Below are positions 46,223 to 54,656 of a stretch of 64,000 bases of DNA, piece by piece. Each line of letters starts with the position of its first letter. The stretch's first letter is position 1. The translations under genes were made by a program, and so were the position numbers. Source of the stretch: DASVUS01 sp036388675 (GTDB taxonomy: Bacteria > Armatimonadota > Abditibacteriia > Abditibacteriales > Abditibacteriaceae); NCBI GenBank assembly GCA_036388675.1, contig DASVRI010000012.1, positions 77,134 to 141,133 on the forward strand, read 5' to 3'. The notes beneath the pieces were generated by a model. It worked only from the letters and a program-made list of their open reading frames with translations. It was not told the DNA's origin and did no database searches.

Positions 46223-47125
46223 ATGAAATTTTCACCTGTTCAGTACGGCACGGCTTTCTCCCTGCTAGCTCTTGCTGCCTCAACTCAATTCGCTTCTGCC
46301 AAAGTTACCTCGACTTTATCTCGCACTGCTTCGGTTAAGACAGCTTCCACCAAAACGATGGTGACTCGTTCGTGGGTAACGCTCAAGGCAACGACAAATC
46401 AAGCGCGCTACACGCCGGGCCAGCCGATTAGAGTGCGACTCACCGCGACCAATAGGTACAATCGCGGCGCATATTTGCGATTCACGAGCGGCCAGCGCTT
46501 CGACTTCACCGTGTACCAAGTAGGTAGCAATGACTCGGTTTACACCTGGAGCGCGGCACGCATGTTTACACAGGCGCTTGGCTCGTTGTGGCTCAGGCCG
46601 GGACAAAGCCAGAGTTACGAATCAACTATCGGCGATGAAATGGGGACGCTCAAGCCAGGGAAATATCGTCTGCTCGCGCGCCTGGCCAATTCGCCGAACC
46701 GCATCGCCGCCGCACCAGTCGAGTTTGAAATCGTTGAGCGCGGTTTAGCGATGACGACACGCACCGATAAGACCACTTACAAGATTGGCGAACCGGTGCA
46801 GATTGATGTCGCGGTAAGCAACCGAGCGCTCAATGCACAGCGCGTCAACATTACCTCGGGTATGGCTTGCGATGTGTTCATCAGTGATGAGGCCGGAAAT
46901 TCGGTGTGGAACTATGGCGCCAATCTGCGCTTTATTCGCGTCCTGGGCGATGTAACGTGGCAAAAGGGCGAAACGAAAAACTACTCCATGACGTGGAATG
47001 GCGTCGCGCTGCCACGTGAGACCACAGCAACCACTCTCGAACCGGGACGCTATCGTGTGCAGGCCGTGCTGCAAACGACACCTGAGTTTCAAGCGCCGCC
47101 AGTCTTTATCAACATTACACGTTAG
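46223..47125 (+). CDS. Secreted protein with two BsuPI-type (intracellular proteinase inhibitor) domains, 300 aa
   Basis: A signal peptide (FSLLALAASTQFASA) is followed by two similar Ig-like domains (about 50-170 and 175-300). Domain 1 has RFTSGQRFDFTVYQ, MFTQALGSLWLRPGQSQSYE and LKPGKYRLLARLA, typical of the BsuPI family. Domain 2 has TDKTTYKIGEPVQID, ITSGMACDVFISDEAGNSVW and LEPGRYRVQAVLQ. BsuPI proteins were named for a Bacillus proteinase inhibitor, but family members are mostly uncharacterised. No active residues are known. The domains are probably tandem duplicates. Confidence 0.8.
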   Translation: MKFSPVQYGTAFSLLALAASTQFASAKVTSTLSRTASVKTASTKTMVTRSWVTLKATTNQARYTPGQPIRVRLTATNRYNRGAYLRFTSGQRFDFTVYQVGSNDSVYTWSAARMFTQALGSLWLRPGQSQSYESTIGDEMGTLKPGKYRLLARLANSPNRIAAAPVEFEIVERGLAMTTRTDKTTYKIGEPVQIDVAVSNRALNAQRVNITSGMACDVFISDEAGNSVWNYGANLRFIRVLGDVTWQKGETKNYSMTWNGVALPRETTATTLEPGRYRVQAVLQTTPEFQAPPVFINITR

Positions 47126-47168
47126 AGCAGCGCGCGGTAAAGAACTTGAGGTGCGCAATTTGAGGAAA

Positions 47169-47203
47169 GATAAGCGAGTATTCACACCAAGTACTCGCTT
47201 ATC
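47169..47203. terminator. Hairpin terminator built from near-GAGTACTC arms
   Basis: The 12-base arms (47169-47180, GATAAGCGAGTA, and 47192-47203, TACTCGCTTATC) pair exactly around an 11-base loop. The arms end in halves of the GAGTACTC palindrome. Bidirectional function between the BsuPI and PafA-like genes is likely. No long T-run is present. Confidence 0.6.
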
Positions 47204-47210
47204 TCACAGA

Positions 47211-47287
47211 GTGTGTCATTTCGAGCGTAGCGAGGAATCTTAGCGTGAGGCGATTGAAGATTCCTCGCTGTGCTCGGAATGACACAC
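47211..47287. repeat. REP-like long hairpin (GTGTGTCATT..GAGGAATCT family), copy 1
   Basis: Arms of 30 bases (47211-47240 and 47258-47287) pair with three mismatches. The arm sequence GTGTCATTCCGAGC..AGCGAGGAATCT is a widely seen bacterial dispersed repeat. A related copy is at 49747-49810. Confidence 0.75.
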
Positions 47288-47332
47288 TGATGGTTTTTTC
47301 TGCTGTTGCAGGGCTTTGCAGGTGCTGGCTGC

Positions 47333-48694
47333 TTAGTCGAATTCCAGAATGCGCAGGCGACCGTTGACCGTAACGTCTTCCCAACGCGCCTGGCTGACTT
47401 TATGGCTGGGCGAGTGGCTCTTGATCCAGTAGGCTCTGCGGCGGGCGCGCGGATGCGAGGACGACTCCTTTGCGGCTCCTGCGATTTGCTGTGGTGTGTA
47501 ACTCTGTCGCAGCAGCCCGTCGTGGGTCATTTGTTGTGCCAGGCTCTTTTCGGCGGCGATGTTGTGATACTCGGTGGCCAGCACGGTCAACATATCGGTA
47601 GAAGTGTCGGGGCAATCTTCCTGATAGGTTTGAAGCAAATGTAACTTGGCCCACCAATCGATCCAGTAAGAACTGGGCGGCCATTCTTCCGGCTGCGAAT
47701 TCCTTAAATCGGAAATAGCTCCTTCCCACATCGAGACAGCACGCCACATCCACTCCATAAGTTCGCAGTGGCCTTCCATATAAAAAAGAAAATCTCGCAC
47801 TTGCTCCAGCAGATATTCTTGAATATCGAGCGCGGCTACTTTGGCGCCGCTCTCGGTTTCAATCGGATGGTGAATATCCCGGCTGGTGTCCTTCAATGCG
47901 CGCACCGGATAACGTGGATAATAGCGCGCAATGTCCCAGCCGCATTCGCTGATGCTGAGAATAAGCCACGTCAGCGCAACTTCCAGAAAGATCGCTTCGT
48001 CGCTTACTTTGGTATCGAGCGAGGTGATGTGCAAGCGAGTGTAAAGATCGCGATGCGGCGCCGGTAACAAGTGCTCGGAGCGCGTGTTGAGAATGGCTCG
48101 TGTGCCTTGCCGCGTCTTTTCTCCGGCGTCTTTGTCGATGAACTGCGCACGCGATGAGTGGTAGAAAATGCCATCTTTATACTCTCCGGCACCAAACAAT
48201 ACGGCGCCGGTCGCCACCAGGAATGTCATCAAGTTGCGCCGCAGAAGTTCGCCTTGAGCCGAACGCAATATTTGATAACTGGAATGGCAGCCATAACTGA
48301 CCAGTCCATCGGAGTTATCGTTGTGAACATCGAGAATTTCGCCGTCGCGACAGGCTTGCCGCGCCATGTCGGCCACGATGTGATCGCCGGCTTTATCGTG
48401 CAGGGCGCACTCTTGCGGCGACGAACATTCAGCGGTCGCATATTCGAGCTTGCCGTGGTCGTTATACAGACGCGCCGCGTTACACAAAAACTCCAGTTCC
48501 TGGTTGGTGCGGTAGGCCGAATGCGTGTGCAGAATGCGTTGCGCGGCATCGCCGGCCTCATCGAGTTGGTACCAGTGGCTGCGCGCCATACGTCGCTTCG
48601 AGGAAACACTATACTCTTTTTCGCGGCCACAAGTTCGTGCGGTGAAGAGCTTTAGCTGGTGCGGATTGATGTCTGAGCCTGAATGTGCATTCAT
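47333..48694 (-). CDS. PafA/Dop-family (Pup-ligase-like) glutamine-synthetase-fold protein, orphan, 453 aa
   Basis: The N-terminus has GREKEYS (Glu25), matching the G-x-E-x-E-[YF] nucleotide/metal motif of Pup-ligase and depupylase. Next come LCNAARLYNDHGKLEYATAE (NGARLYxDxxHPEYATAE in the family), ALHDKAGDHIVADMARQ and SDGLVSYGCHSSYQI. The Cys in SYGCH is the PafA-type residue (Dop has Thr). Later LVATGAVLFGAG, ILNTRSEHL and YTRLHITSLDTKVSD follow family order. The usual Dop loop is absent, favouring a PafA-like ligase. No Pup or proteasome gene is in the window. A GAGGAGG Shine-Dalgarno lies ten bases before the ATG. It has no GAGTACTC. Confidence 0.85.
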   Translation of the reverse strand: MNAHSGSDINPHQLKLFTARTCGREKEYSVSSKRRMARSHWYQLDEAGDAAQRILHTHSAYRTNQELEFLCNAARLYNDHGKLEYATAECSSPQECALHDKAGDHIVADMARQACRDGEILDVHNDNSDGLVSYGCHSSYQILRSAQGELLRRNLMTFLVATGAVLFGAGEYKDGIFYHSSRAQFIDKDAGEKTRQGTRAILNTRSEHLLPAPHRDLYTRLHITSLDTKVSDEAIFLEVALTWLILSISECGWDIARYYPRYPVRALKDTSRDIHHPIETESGAKVAALDIQEYLLEQVRDFLFYMEGHCELMEWMWRAVSMWEGAISDLRNSQPEEWPPSSYWIDWWAKLHLLQTYQEDCPDTSTDMLTVLATEYHNIAAEKSLAQQMTHDGLLRQSYTPQQIAGAAKESSSHPRARRRAYWIKSHSPSHKVSQARWEDVTVNGRLRILEFD

Positions 48695-48984
48695 GAAGCA
48701 AGAGCCTCCTCGGGGAAGTCAACAAGCCGTGTGCTGCGGGAAATAAATGGTCTGCAATGAACGGCACCTTCACGAATGAGAATGTCGTGATGCCATATTT
48801 ATGCCACTAATTTGTGACAATGGCATTAAATCGGTGCAAAGATTGGGTGCTTTGTTGCGGTTGCGGTTGATTGAAGACACTCATGCAAGGGGCGGCGGAA
48901 TGAAGAATACTGTCTGCGATGCCCGACAGAGAATAGCGAGGTTTGTTTTCTGTGCATCAATTTCAGTGCAAGAGGAAGTTGAAC

Positions 48985-49728
48985 ATGAGCCAGCTTGGTT
49001 ACGACGACACTCCCCAGATTCCGGGCCAGAACTACAAAGTGCATGACAGCAATCGTCCGCAGCCGCGCGTCGTCACGCCCGGGACATCCGGCGCGGCGAG
49101 TACTCCGGCAACGCCGCCGTCCGATGCGGTTGTCCTGTTTGATGGCGCAGATCTTTCGCAGTGGGTTGGTGGCAACGATCAGCCGGCACCATGGAAGGTC
49201 GAAAACGGCTACATGGAAGTCGTACCCGGCTCCGGCAACATTCATACACGCCAGGAATTTGGCGACTGCCAGTTGCACCTTGAGTTCGCTTCACCTGTTG
49301 AAGTAAAAGGTAACGGACAAGGGCGTGGCAACAGCGGCGTGTTTCTGATGGGGCGCTACGAGATTCAAGTACTCGATTGCTACGACAACCCGACTTATGC
49401 CGATGGAACAACCGGGGCGATCTATGGCCAATATGCACCGTTGGTGAACGCGTGCCGCCCGCCGGGTGAATGGCAAACCTACGACATCATCTGGGTTGCC
49501 CCCAGGTTCGAGGGAGATCAACTCGTCAGCCCGGCGCGCGTGACGGTTATTCTCAACGGCATCGTGCTGCATCACGACACGACGCTGGGTGGCCCCACAA
49601 CACATCGGGATGTGCAAGCCTACAAGGCCCATGCAGCGCAAGGCCCGCTTGAGCTACAGGATCACGGCGACCTGGTGCGCTTCCGCAACATCTGGTATCG
49701 CCCGCTGCTCGGCTATGACGTAAGTTAG
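48985..49728 (+). CDS. DUF1080 (3-keto-disaccharide hydrolase-like) protein, 247 aa
   Basis: The start at 48985 (MSQLGYDDTPQIPGQNYKVH) is preceded by AGAGGAAG; the earlier frame start at 48943 lacks support. The fold signature includes VVLFDGADLSQWVGG, WKVENGYMEVVPGSGNIHT, FGDCQLHLEFASP, GRGNSGVFLMGRYEIQVLD, and a late LELQDHGDLVRFRNIWYRPL. Family members are concanavalin-A-like beta-jellyrolls, some of which hydrolyse 3-keto-glycosides. No signal peptide is seen. The GAGTACTC at 49098 lies in the low-complexity N-terminal linker. Confidence 0.9.
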   Translation: MSQLGYDDTPQIPGQNYKVHDSNRPQPRVVTPGTSGAASTPATPPSDAVVLFDGADLSQWVGGNDQPAPWKVENGYMEVVPGSGNIHTRQEFGDCQLHLEFASPVEVKGNGQGRGNSGVFLMGRYEIQVLDCYDNPTYADGTTGAIYGQYAPLVNACRPPGEWQTYDIIWVAPRFEGDQLVSPARVTVILNGIVLHHDTTLGGPTTHRDVQAYKAHAAQGPLELQDHGDLVRFRNIWYRPLLGYDVS

Positions 49729-49746
49729 CAGTGAGTAGCTGATACG

Positions 49747-49810
49747 CACAAAGTGTCATGCCGAGCGACGGCGTAGCCGCAGTCTGTTGGGCTCGGAATG
49801 ACACTTTGTG
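49747..49810. repeat. REP-like long hairpin, copy 2
   Basis: Arms 49747-49766 and 49791-49810 pair at 19 of 20 positions around an inner GGCG..CGCC palindrome. The arm GTGTCATxCCGAGC matches the family at 47211-47287. Confidence 0.75.
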
Positions 49811-49864
49811 CATGACTTATGAGGTATGTACCGCCACGGCTGCGATGACGAGTACTCGTGAACC

Positions 49865-50635
49865 ATGAAAATAGCGACCTGGAACGTGAATGGCATTCGG
49901 GCGCGGCAAGTGCAGTTCCTGGAATGGGTCGAACGCGACCATCCAGACGTGATCTGCCTGCAAGAAATCAAGGCTTCTCCTGCGCAGGTGCCTGCACCGC
50001 TCAGCGAACTTCCTGGCTACTGGAACCTGTGGCACGGTGCGGGCGGCTACTCCGGTGTCAGCCTGCACATCCGACGAAAGCCCTTTGAAAATTTGCTGGC
50101 GCAGCCGCCTCGTTTCGAGCATCCTACTTTCGATTTTGAAAATCGCATCGTGCAAGCCACTCTTGGACGGACTATTGTTGCATCGGTCTATGTTCCAAAT
50201 GGAGGCAAAGATTTCGCGGCCAAAATCGAGTTCATGAAAGCCCTGAAAGAATACGTGGCCGCCACTCATGCCGCCGGTTTCGGGCTGATTCTCTGCGGCG
50301 ATATAAACGTTGCACTCACCGACCAGGATGTGCACCCGACTGAACGCAAGCTTGTGATCGGGCAAAGACCGGACGAGCGCCTGCTTTTCGAAGCAATACT
50401 CAATCAGGAAGTGGTCGATGTGGGGCGCGCTCTCGATCCGCAGAATGAGAATCTGTTTACATGGTGGGCGCCGTGGCGCAATATGCGTCAGCGCAACATC
50501 GGGTGGAGAATCGATTACATATTGGCCAGTACTTCGCTGGCGCAACGTGTTACCGTGTGTTCTGTTCTGCCACAGGTCGGCACCAGCGATCACGCTCCGG
50601 TAGTCGCAACCTTTTCTCCGGAAGCCTTTGGATAG
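49865..50635 (+). CDS. xthA: Exodeoxyribonuclease III (AP endonuclease), 256 aa
   Basis: Family motifs in order: IATWNVNGIRAR, VICLQEIKA (Glu for metal binding), GYSGVSLHIRR, SVYVPNGG, LCGDINVAL (Asp and Asn), NIGWRIDYILAS and TSDHAPVVATF (the catalytic His). It nicks DNA at abasic sites and removes 3' blocks in base-excision repair. The ATG stands seven bases after a GAGTACTC palindrome (49850-49857). No normal Shine-Dalgarno is visible. Confidence 0.96.
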   Translation: MKIATWNVNGIRARQVQFLEWVERDHPDVICLQEIKASPAQVPAPLSELPGYWNLWHGAGGYSGVSLHIRRKPFENLLAQPPRFEHPTFDFENRIVQATLGRTIVASVYVPNGGKDFAAKIEFMKALKEYVAATHAAGFGLILCGDINVALTDQDVHPTERKLVIGQRPDERLLFEAILNQEVVDVGRALDPQNENLFTWWAPWRNMRQRNIGWRIDYILASTSLAQRVTVCSVLPQVGTSDHAPVVATFSPEAFG

Positions 50636-50672
50636 AGGTAGCTCTATCCGAGTACTCAGTTCATCACAGTGG

Positions 50673-51233
50673 CTAACGGTTTCTGTCTTTACTGAGGTCC
50701 GCTTCCATTTGCGCCAGGTAAACACGCGAGAGAGTTACATAGCGCTCGGCCCACACTTTGATGGAGTTTTGCTCTTCCAGAGAAAGCGAGCGAACAACGG
50801 TCGCCGGTGAGCCTAAGACCAGCGAGCCGGGCGGAATTTTCTTACCCCCGGTAACCAGGGCGCCGGCACCGATGATAGAGCGCGCACCAATCTCCGCGCC
50901 ATCGAGAATGATCGCGCCCATGCCAACGAGCACTTCGTTATCAACGGTGCAGGCATGCACAACCGCCTGATGCCCCACTGTCACCAGTTCTCCAATCTCC
51001 GCCGCGTAAGCATCCGCTACGTGAATAACGGCGCCATCTTGAATGTTGGTGCGCGGGCCTACCGCGATGGCGTTGATGTCGGCGCGCACGGTTGCATTGA
51101 ACCACACGCTGGCCTCTTCGCCCAATGTCACAGCACCGACGACTGTGGCACCTGGAGCCACGAACGCGGTCGGGTGAGTACTCGGCTGTCGGCTCAGGAA
51201 ATAGTCAATTCGTTCAGGAAAGTTCATAGCCAT
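50673..51233 (-). CDS. Gamma-carbonic anhydrase family protein (hexapeptide left-handed beta-helix), 186 aa
   Basis: The hexapeptide repeats (ATVVGAVTLGEEASVWFNA, NIQDGAVIHVAD, VGHQAVVHACTVDNEVLVGM, IILDGAEIGARSIIGAGALV) define the left-handed beta-helix. The histidines in VIHV, VGH and VHAC match the zinc-binding triad of gamma-carbonic anhydrases. The C-terminal helix (ASERYVTLSRVYLAQME-type) is standard. Carbonic anhydrase activity in this family varies; some members are PaaY or transferase-like. A GAGTACTC sits near the start (51176). Confidence 0.92.
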   Translation of the reverse strand: MAMNFPERIDYFLSRQPSTHPTAFVAPGATVVGAVTLGEEASVWFNATVRADINAIAVGPRTNIQDGAVIHVADAYAAEIGELVTVGHQAVVHACTVDNEVLVGMGAIILDGAEIGARSIIGAGALVTGGKKIPPGSLVLGSPATVVRSLSLEEQNSIKVWAERYVTLSRVYLAQMEADLSKDRNR

Positions 51234-51417
51234 TATGCGTTCGCGTGAGATGAATTGTTACAGGTTCACCGCTGCTTATCTACTGTGATTTCGTGCAACA
51301 ATTCCCGGCAGAAAAATAGCGTCTCCATTGGTACAGAATGAACCGATTGATACTATCACTGGCCCGCGATTAGCATCCTTTCGGCAGATCCAAGTAACGA
51401 CCAAAGGAACTGCTATC

Positions 51418-52200
51418 ATGGGAATGCTCGAAAACAAAGTCGCCTTCATTACGGGTGCGGCCAGCGGCATCGGGGCCGGGACAGCGCGGCGCTTCGCTCA
51501 GGAAGGCGCAAAGATTGTGCTGGCCGATGTGCAAGAAGAAGAAGGTCAGAAGCTGCAACAAGAGATTGAAGCCGCCGGAGGGCAGGCCACCTATGTCGAT
51601 TGTGATGTCAGCCAACCCGAAGCGGTGCAAGCGGCTATCACGGCGGCTGTCGAAAGATTCGGTCGTCTGGATATTGTTTTCGCCAATGCCGGTATTAACG
51701 GTGTGTGGACGCCCATCGACGAATTAAAGCCCGAAGAGTGGGACAAAACAATCGATATAAATCTGAAGGGCACTTACCTGACGGTGCACTACGCCGTGCC
51801 GCATCTTAAGGCGGCGGGTGGCGGTAGTATTCTCATCACCAGCAGCGTCAACGGCACGCGGACATTTTCTAATCCTGGCGCCAGTGCTTACAGCACCTCC
51901 AAGGCAGGGCAGGTCGCGTTCATGAAAATGATCGCGCTGGAGTTAGGTCGTCACCACATTCGCTGCAATGCAATTTGTCCGGGTGCCATCCACACCAACA
52001 TCGACGAGCGCACCGAGCAGCGCCATACCGATAAGATCGGCATCAAGGTGGAACTGCCGGAAGGCAGCCCGGCGCTCAACGAAGGTCAGGGTGAGCCTGT
52101 CGATGTGGCCGATACGTGCCTGTTTCTCGCTTCTGATTTAGGCCGTCATGTGTCCGGTGTGGAAATTTTCGTGGATGGCGCGGCTTCCCTCTTGCGCTAA
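51418..52200 (+). CDS. Short-chain dehydrogenase/reductase (SDR), 260 aa
   Basis: The start at 51418 (MGMLENKVAFITG) has AAAGGA nine bases upstream. It shows the Rossmann TGAASGIGAGTA, NAGINGVW, SSVNGTRTFSNPGASAYSTSKAG (catalytic Ser, Tyr and Lys) and the C-terminal DLGRHVSGVEIFVDGAAS. It is a classical SDR; coenzyme preference and substrate are not determined. A long terminator follows. Confidence 0.94.
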   Translation: MGMLENKVAFITGAASGIGAGTARRFAQEGAKIVLADVQEEEGQKLQQEIEAAGGQATYVDCDVSQPEAVQAAITAAVERFGRLDIVFANAGINGVWTPIDELKPEEWDKTIDINLKGTYLTVHYAVPHLKAAGGGSILITSSVNGTRTFSNPGASAYSTSKAGQVAFMKMIALELGRHHIRCNAICPGAIHTNIDERTEQRHTDKIGIKVELPEGSPALNEGQGEPVDVADTCLFLASDLGRHVSGVEIFVDGAASLLR

Positions 52201-52222
52201 CCAGTAGCATCGAATCTACTCG

Positions 52223-52271
52223 CAAAAAGAAAGCTCAGCCATCATTTTAACGATGGCTGAGCTTTCTTTGT
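52223..52271. terminator. Bidirectional terminator between SDR and AKR genes
   Basis: An 18-bp perfect stem (52226-52243 and 52252-52269) has A-rich and T-rich flanks on both sides, between the convergent stops at 52200 and 52337. Confidence 0.92.
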
Positions 52272-52336
52272 TGTGCAGCAAGTTCGGTTAAGAATATCGC
52301 ACGCAGCGTCACTACCGCGTCATTCCGGCTGAGAAG

Positions 52337-53194
52337 TTACTTAAAGTCGGCGGTATCTGGGTCGGCTGCGATGCGCCGTCCTTCGTCCATGCCGTCGATC
52401 TGGTGCATTTCGTCCGGGGAAAGCTCGAAATCGAAAAGGGCGAAGTTTTCGCGAATGCGCTCCGGGTTGACCGACTTGGGAATAACGACGAGGCCGCTTT
52501 GCACATGCCAGCGCAAGATGACCTGAGCCGAGGTCTTGCCATGCCGTTGAGCGACATCGACAATTGTCGGATGCTCCAGCGCTTCACCGCCGCGCATCAA
52601 AGGACTGTAGGACTCAATAGCGATACCATGTTGCGCACAATAGGATCGCGTTTCCTTCTGCTGGAACATGGGGTGCAACTCGATCTGGTTGATGGCCGGC
52701 ACGACCGTCGCTGTTTTCAGTAGCTCATCCAGGTGGTGTGGCTTGAAATTGGAAACGCCAATAGCGAGTACTTGCTTGTCGTTGTACAGCGTTTCCAATG
52801 CTCTCCACGCCTCGGTGAAGCGGCCTTCCATCGGCAGCGGCCAGTGAATCAGATACAGGTCGATGTAGCCGCAATCGAGTTTCTTCAGGCTTTCGTCGAA
52901 CGCAGGCAAGGCATCTTCGTAGGCGTGATTGGCGTTCCACAGCTTGGTCGTAATAAAAATTTCTTCGCGGGGCAAGCCACTCGCCTTGATGGCTTTACCC
53001 ACGCCGGCTTCGTTGCCGTATATGGCTGCCGTGTCGATGAGACGGTATCCGGTGTCCAGGGCGGCACGAACGGCGGATTCAACTTCGGTGCCTTCTGCCG
53101 CCTGCCACACACCGAGACCGACCTGCGGTATGGCGACGCCATTGTTAAGAGTGATCGTGGGAACTGCGGAGTGGTTCATGGCTGATGTGCTCAT
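52337..53194 (-). CDS. Aldo/keto reductase (2,5-diketogluconate reductase-like), 285 aa
   Basis: Family motifs in order: LNNGVAIPQVGLGVWQ, LDTGYRLIDTAAIYGNEAGVG (Asp and Tyr), ITTKLWN (Lys), DLYLIHWPLP (His), GVSNFKPHHLDELL, PAINQIELHP, and IPKSVNPERIRENFALFDFEL. The catalytic tetrad Asp-Tyr-Lys-His is complete. It resembles DkgA/DkgB. The start has AGAGGA upstream. Its substrate is unknown. Confidence 0.94.
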   Translation of the reverse strand: MSTSAMNHSAVPTITLNNGVAIPQVGLGVWQAAEGTEVESAVRAALDTGYRLIDTAAIYGNEAGVGKAIKASGLPREEIFITTKLWNANHAYEDALPAFDESLKKLDCGYIDLYLIHWPLPMEGRFTEAWRALETLYNDKQVLAIGVSNFKPHHLDELLKTATVVPAINQIELHPMFQQKETRSYCAQHGIAIESYSPLMRGGEALEHPTIVDVAQRHGKTSAQVILRWHVQSGLVVIPKSVNPERIRENFALFDFELSPDEMHQIDGMDEGRRIAADPDTADFK

Positions 53195-53413
53195 TCGCTA
53201 TAATCCTCTGAGATTGCTGGGTGCATCAGAGTGCAAGTGAAAGGCCCGAGCCGTGCAATAGCAACCGATAGGCACCCCCGATAGCGTAATATTCGCACAA
53301 GCTGTGTGTTATCATGACGCAATGCTGCAACAAAGCTCTTGTTGCATGCTCAAAGCTGTAGCTAGCCCGAGAGCCGTGCATAAATACCGAGAATTTGACG
53401 AAGGAGCTTAAGA

Positions 53414-54322
53414 ATGAGTACTCGCAACGGTCGAGTTCTGTCGAATGAGCAAGTTGAGCATTTTCTACAGCGCGGCCATGTGGTCATCCCCGACTGCTTC
53501 TCCCGCGAGTTCGCCGAAAGCTGGACGACCAATGCTTTTCGGCGACTGAGCTATGATCCGCAGGACTCGGCCACCTGGGAACAGGAGATCATCCATATGC
53601 CCGCCGCGCAACGTCTGCCCATGCAGGACATTGCGCCTAAGGCCTGGCAGGCGGCTTGTGAACTTCTCGGAGGCGAGGAACGTGTTGCACCCTGCACCTG
53701 GGGCGACGGCATGATTGTGAACTTCCATAAGGGCGCCGACCAGCCCTGGCAGCCGCCCTCACCGCACGTTAAGGGTTGGCATAAAGATGGTGACTTCTTC
53801 CGTCACTTTTTGGATAGTCCGGAGCAGGGCTTACTGACTATTGTTATCTGGTCTGATATAGAGCCACAGGGCGGTGGAACGTTTGCTGCCGGCGACTCTG
53901 TTACTCCGGTCGCACGCCTGCTGGCGGCTCACCCGGAAGGTATTTTACCCGCAGGGGCGCCGGGAGCTTCGTTTAGCTCTTTAATCCACGAGTGCCAGGA
54001 CTTTATCGAGTTGACGGGCCGCGTGGGAGACGTAGTGTTGATCCATCCGTTTGTGTTGCACGCCTCCAGCCAGAACCACTCCGGCAAGGCGCGCTTTATC
54101 ACTAATCCGCCGGTTTCTCTGCGTGAGCCGATGCAGTTTAACCGGGACAATCCAGCCACTTTCTCGGCTGTGGAGCGCTCTATTCTCCGCGCACTGGACG
54201 TGGATCGTCTCGATTTTAAGCCAACAGCGCCGCGTGAGCGCATTGTGTCAGAAGGCATGAAGCGCAAGCAGAAGATGCTTGAAGAAGAGCAGGCCCGACT
54301 CACTGCCAACACAGTCTCATAG
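53414..54322 (+). CDS. Phytanoyl-CoA dioxygenase (PhyH) family, Fe(II)/2-oxoglutarate, 302 aa
   Basis: The iron-binding HxD is in KGWHKDGDFF and the distal His in LIHPFVLHASSQ. TFAAGDSVTPVARLL and ARFITNPPVSLREPM are late conserved parts. AAGGAG stands seven bases before the ATG. The start codon overlaps a GAGTACTC (53416-53423), so residues 2-4 are Ser-Thr-Arg. PhyH members hydroxylate diverse substrates; the one here is unknown. A second PhyH gene (60302) is elsewhere in the window. Confidence 0.9.
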   Translation: MSTRNGRVLSNEQVEHFLQRGHVVIPDCFSREFAESWTTNAFRRLSYDPQDSATWEQEIIHMPAAQRLPMQDIAPKAWQAACELLGGEERVAPCTWGDGMIVNFHKGADQPWQPPSPHVKGWHKDGDFFRHFLDSPEQGLLTIVIWSDIEPQGGGTFAAGDSVTPVARLLAAHPEGILPAGAPGASFSSLIHECQDFIELTGRVGDVVLIHPFVLHASSQNHSGKARFITNPPVSLREPMQFNRDNPATFSAVERSILRALDVDRLDFKPTAPRERIVSEGMKRKQKMLEEEQARLTANTVS

Positions 54323-54433
54323 TGCGTATTCAAAAGCGTCCTTGTTGAGCGACTCGTGTCGTTTGGGCAGCTTCCAGCTCGCTAAACGCGGTGAATTGGC
54401 TGTTTACCAGGAATACATCAGTGGTTAAGTCGT

Positions 54434-54646
54434 TTAGTCGCGCCGGGTCAGCTTCATGCCGCAGATGGAGCAGTTGGCAGTTGGATCGCTGCTCGTGATC
54501 CATGGGTGCATGGGGCAGGCGTACAGTGCGGCATCGCCAGAGGCAGCGACGCGGGGCGCGTCTTCGCGTTGGCCGAAGAAAAACCACAACACCCCTGCGA
54601 TGAGCGCCAGACCGCTCAGCAAGACAAAGATTTCCGCCGTATCCAT
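54434..54646 (-). CDS. Small membrane-anchored heavy-metal-binding protein, 70 aa
   Basis: One N-terminal hydrophobic helix (IFVLLSGLALIAGVLWFFF) precedes a C-terminal heavy-metal-binding-domain motif, YACPMHPWITSS with CSICGMKLT, the pattern found in copper and other metal resistance proteins. AAGGAG lies six bases before the ATG. The CopA stop is ten bases upstream, so the gene probably ends the copper operon. Confidence 0.85.
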   Translation of the reverse strand: MDTAEIFVLLSGLALIAGVLWFFFGQREDAPRVAASGDAALYACPMHPWITSSDPTANCSICGMKLTRRD

Positions 54647-54656
54647 GACGCGCTCC

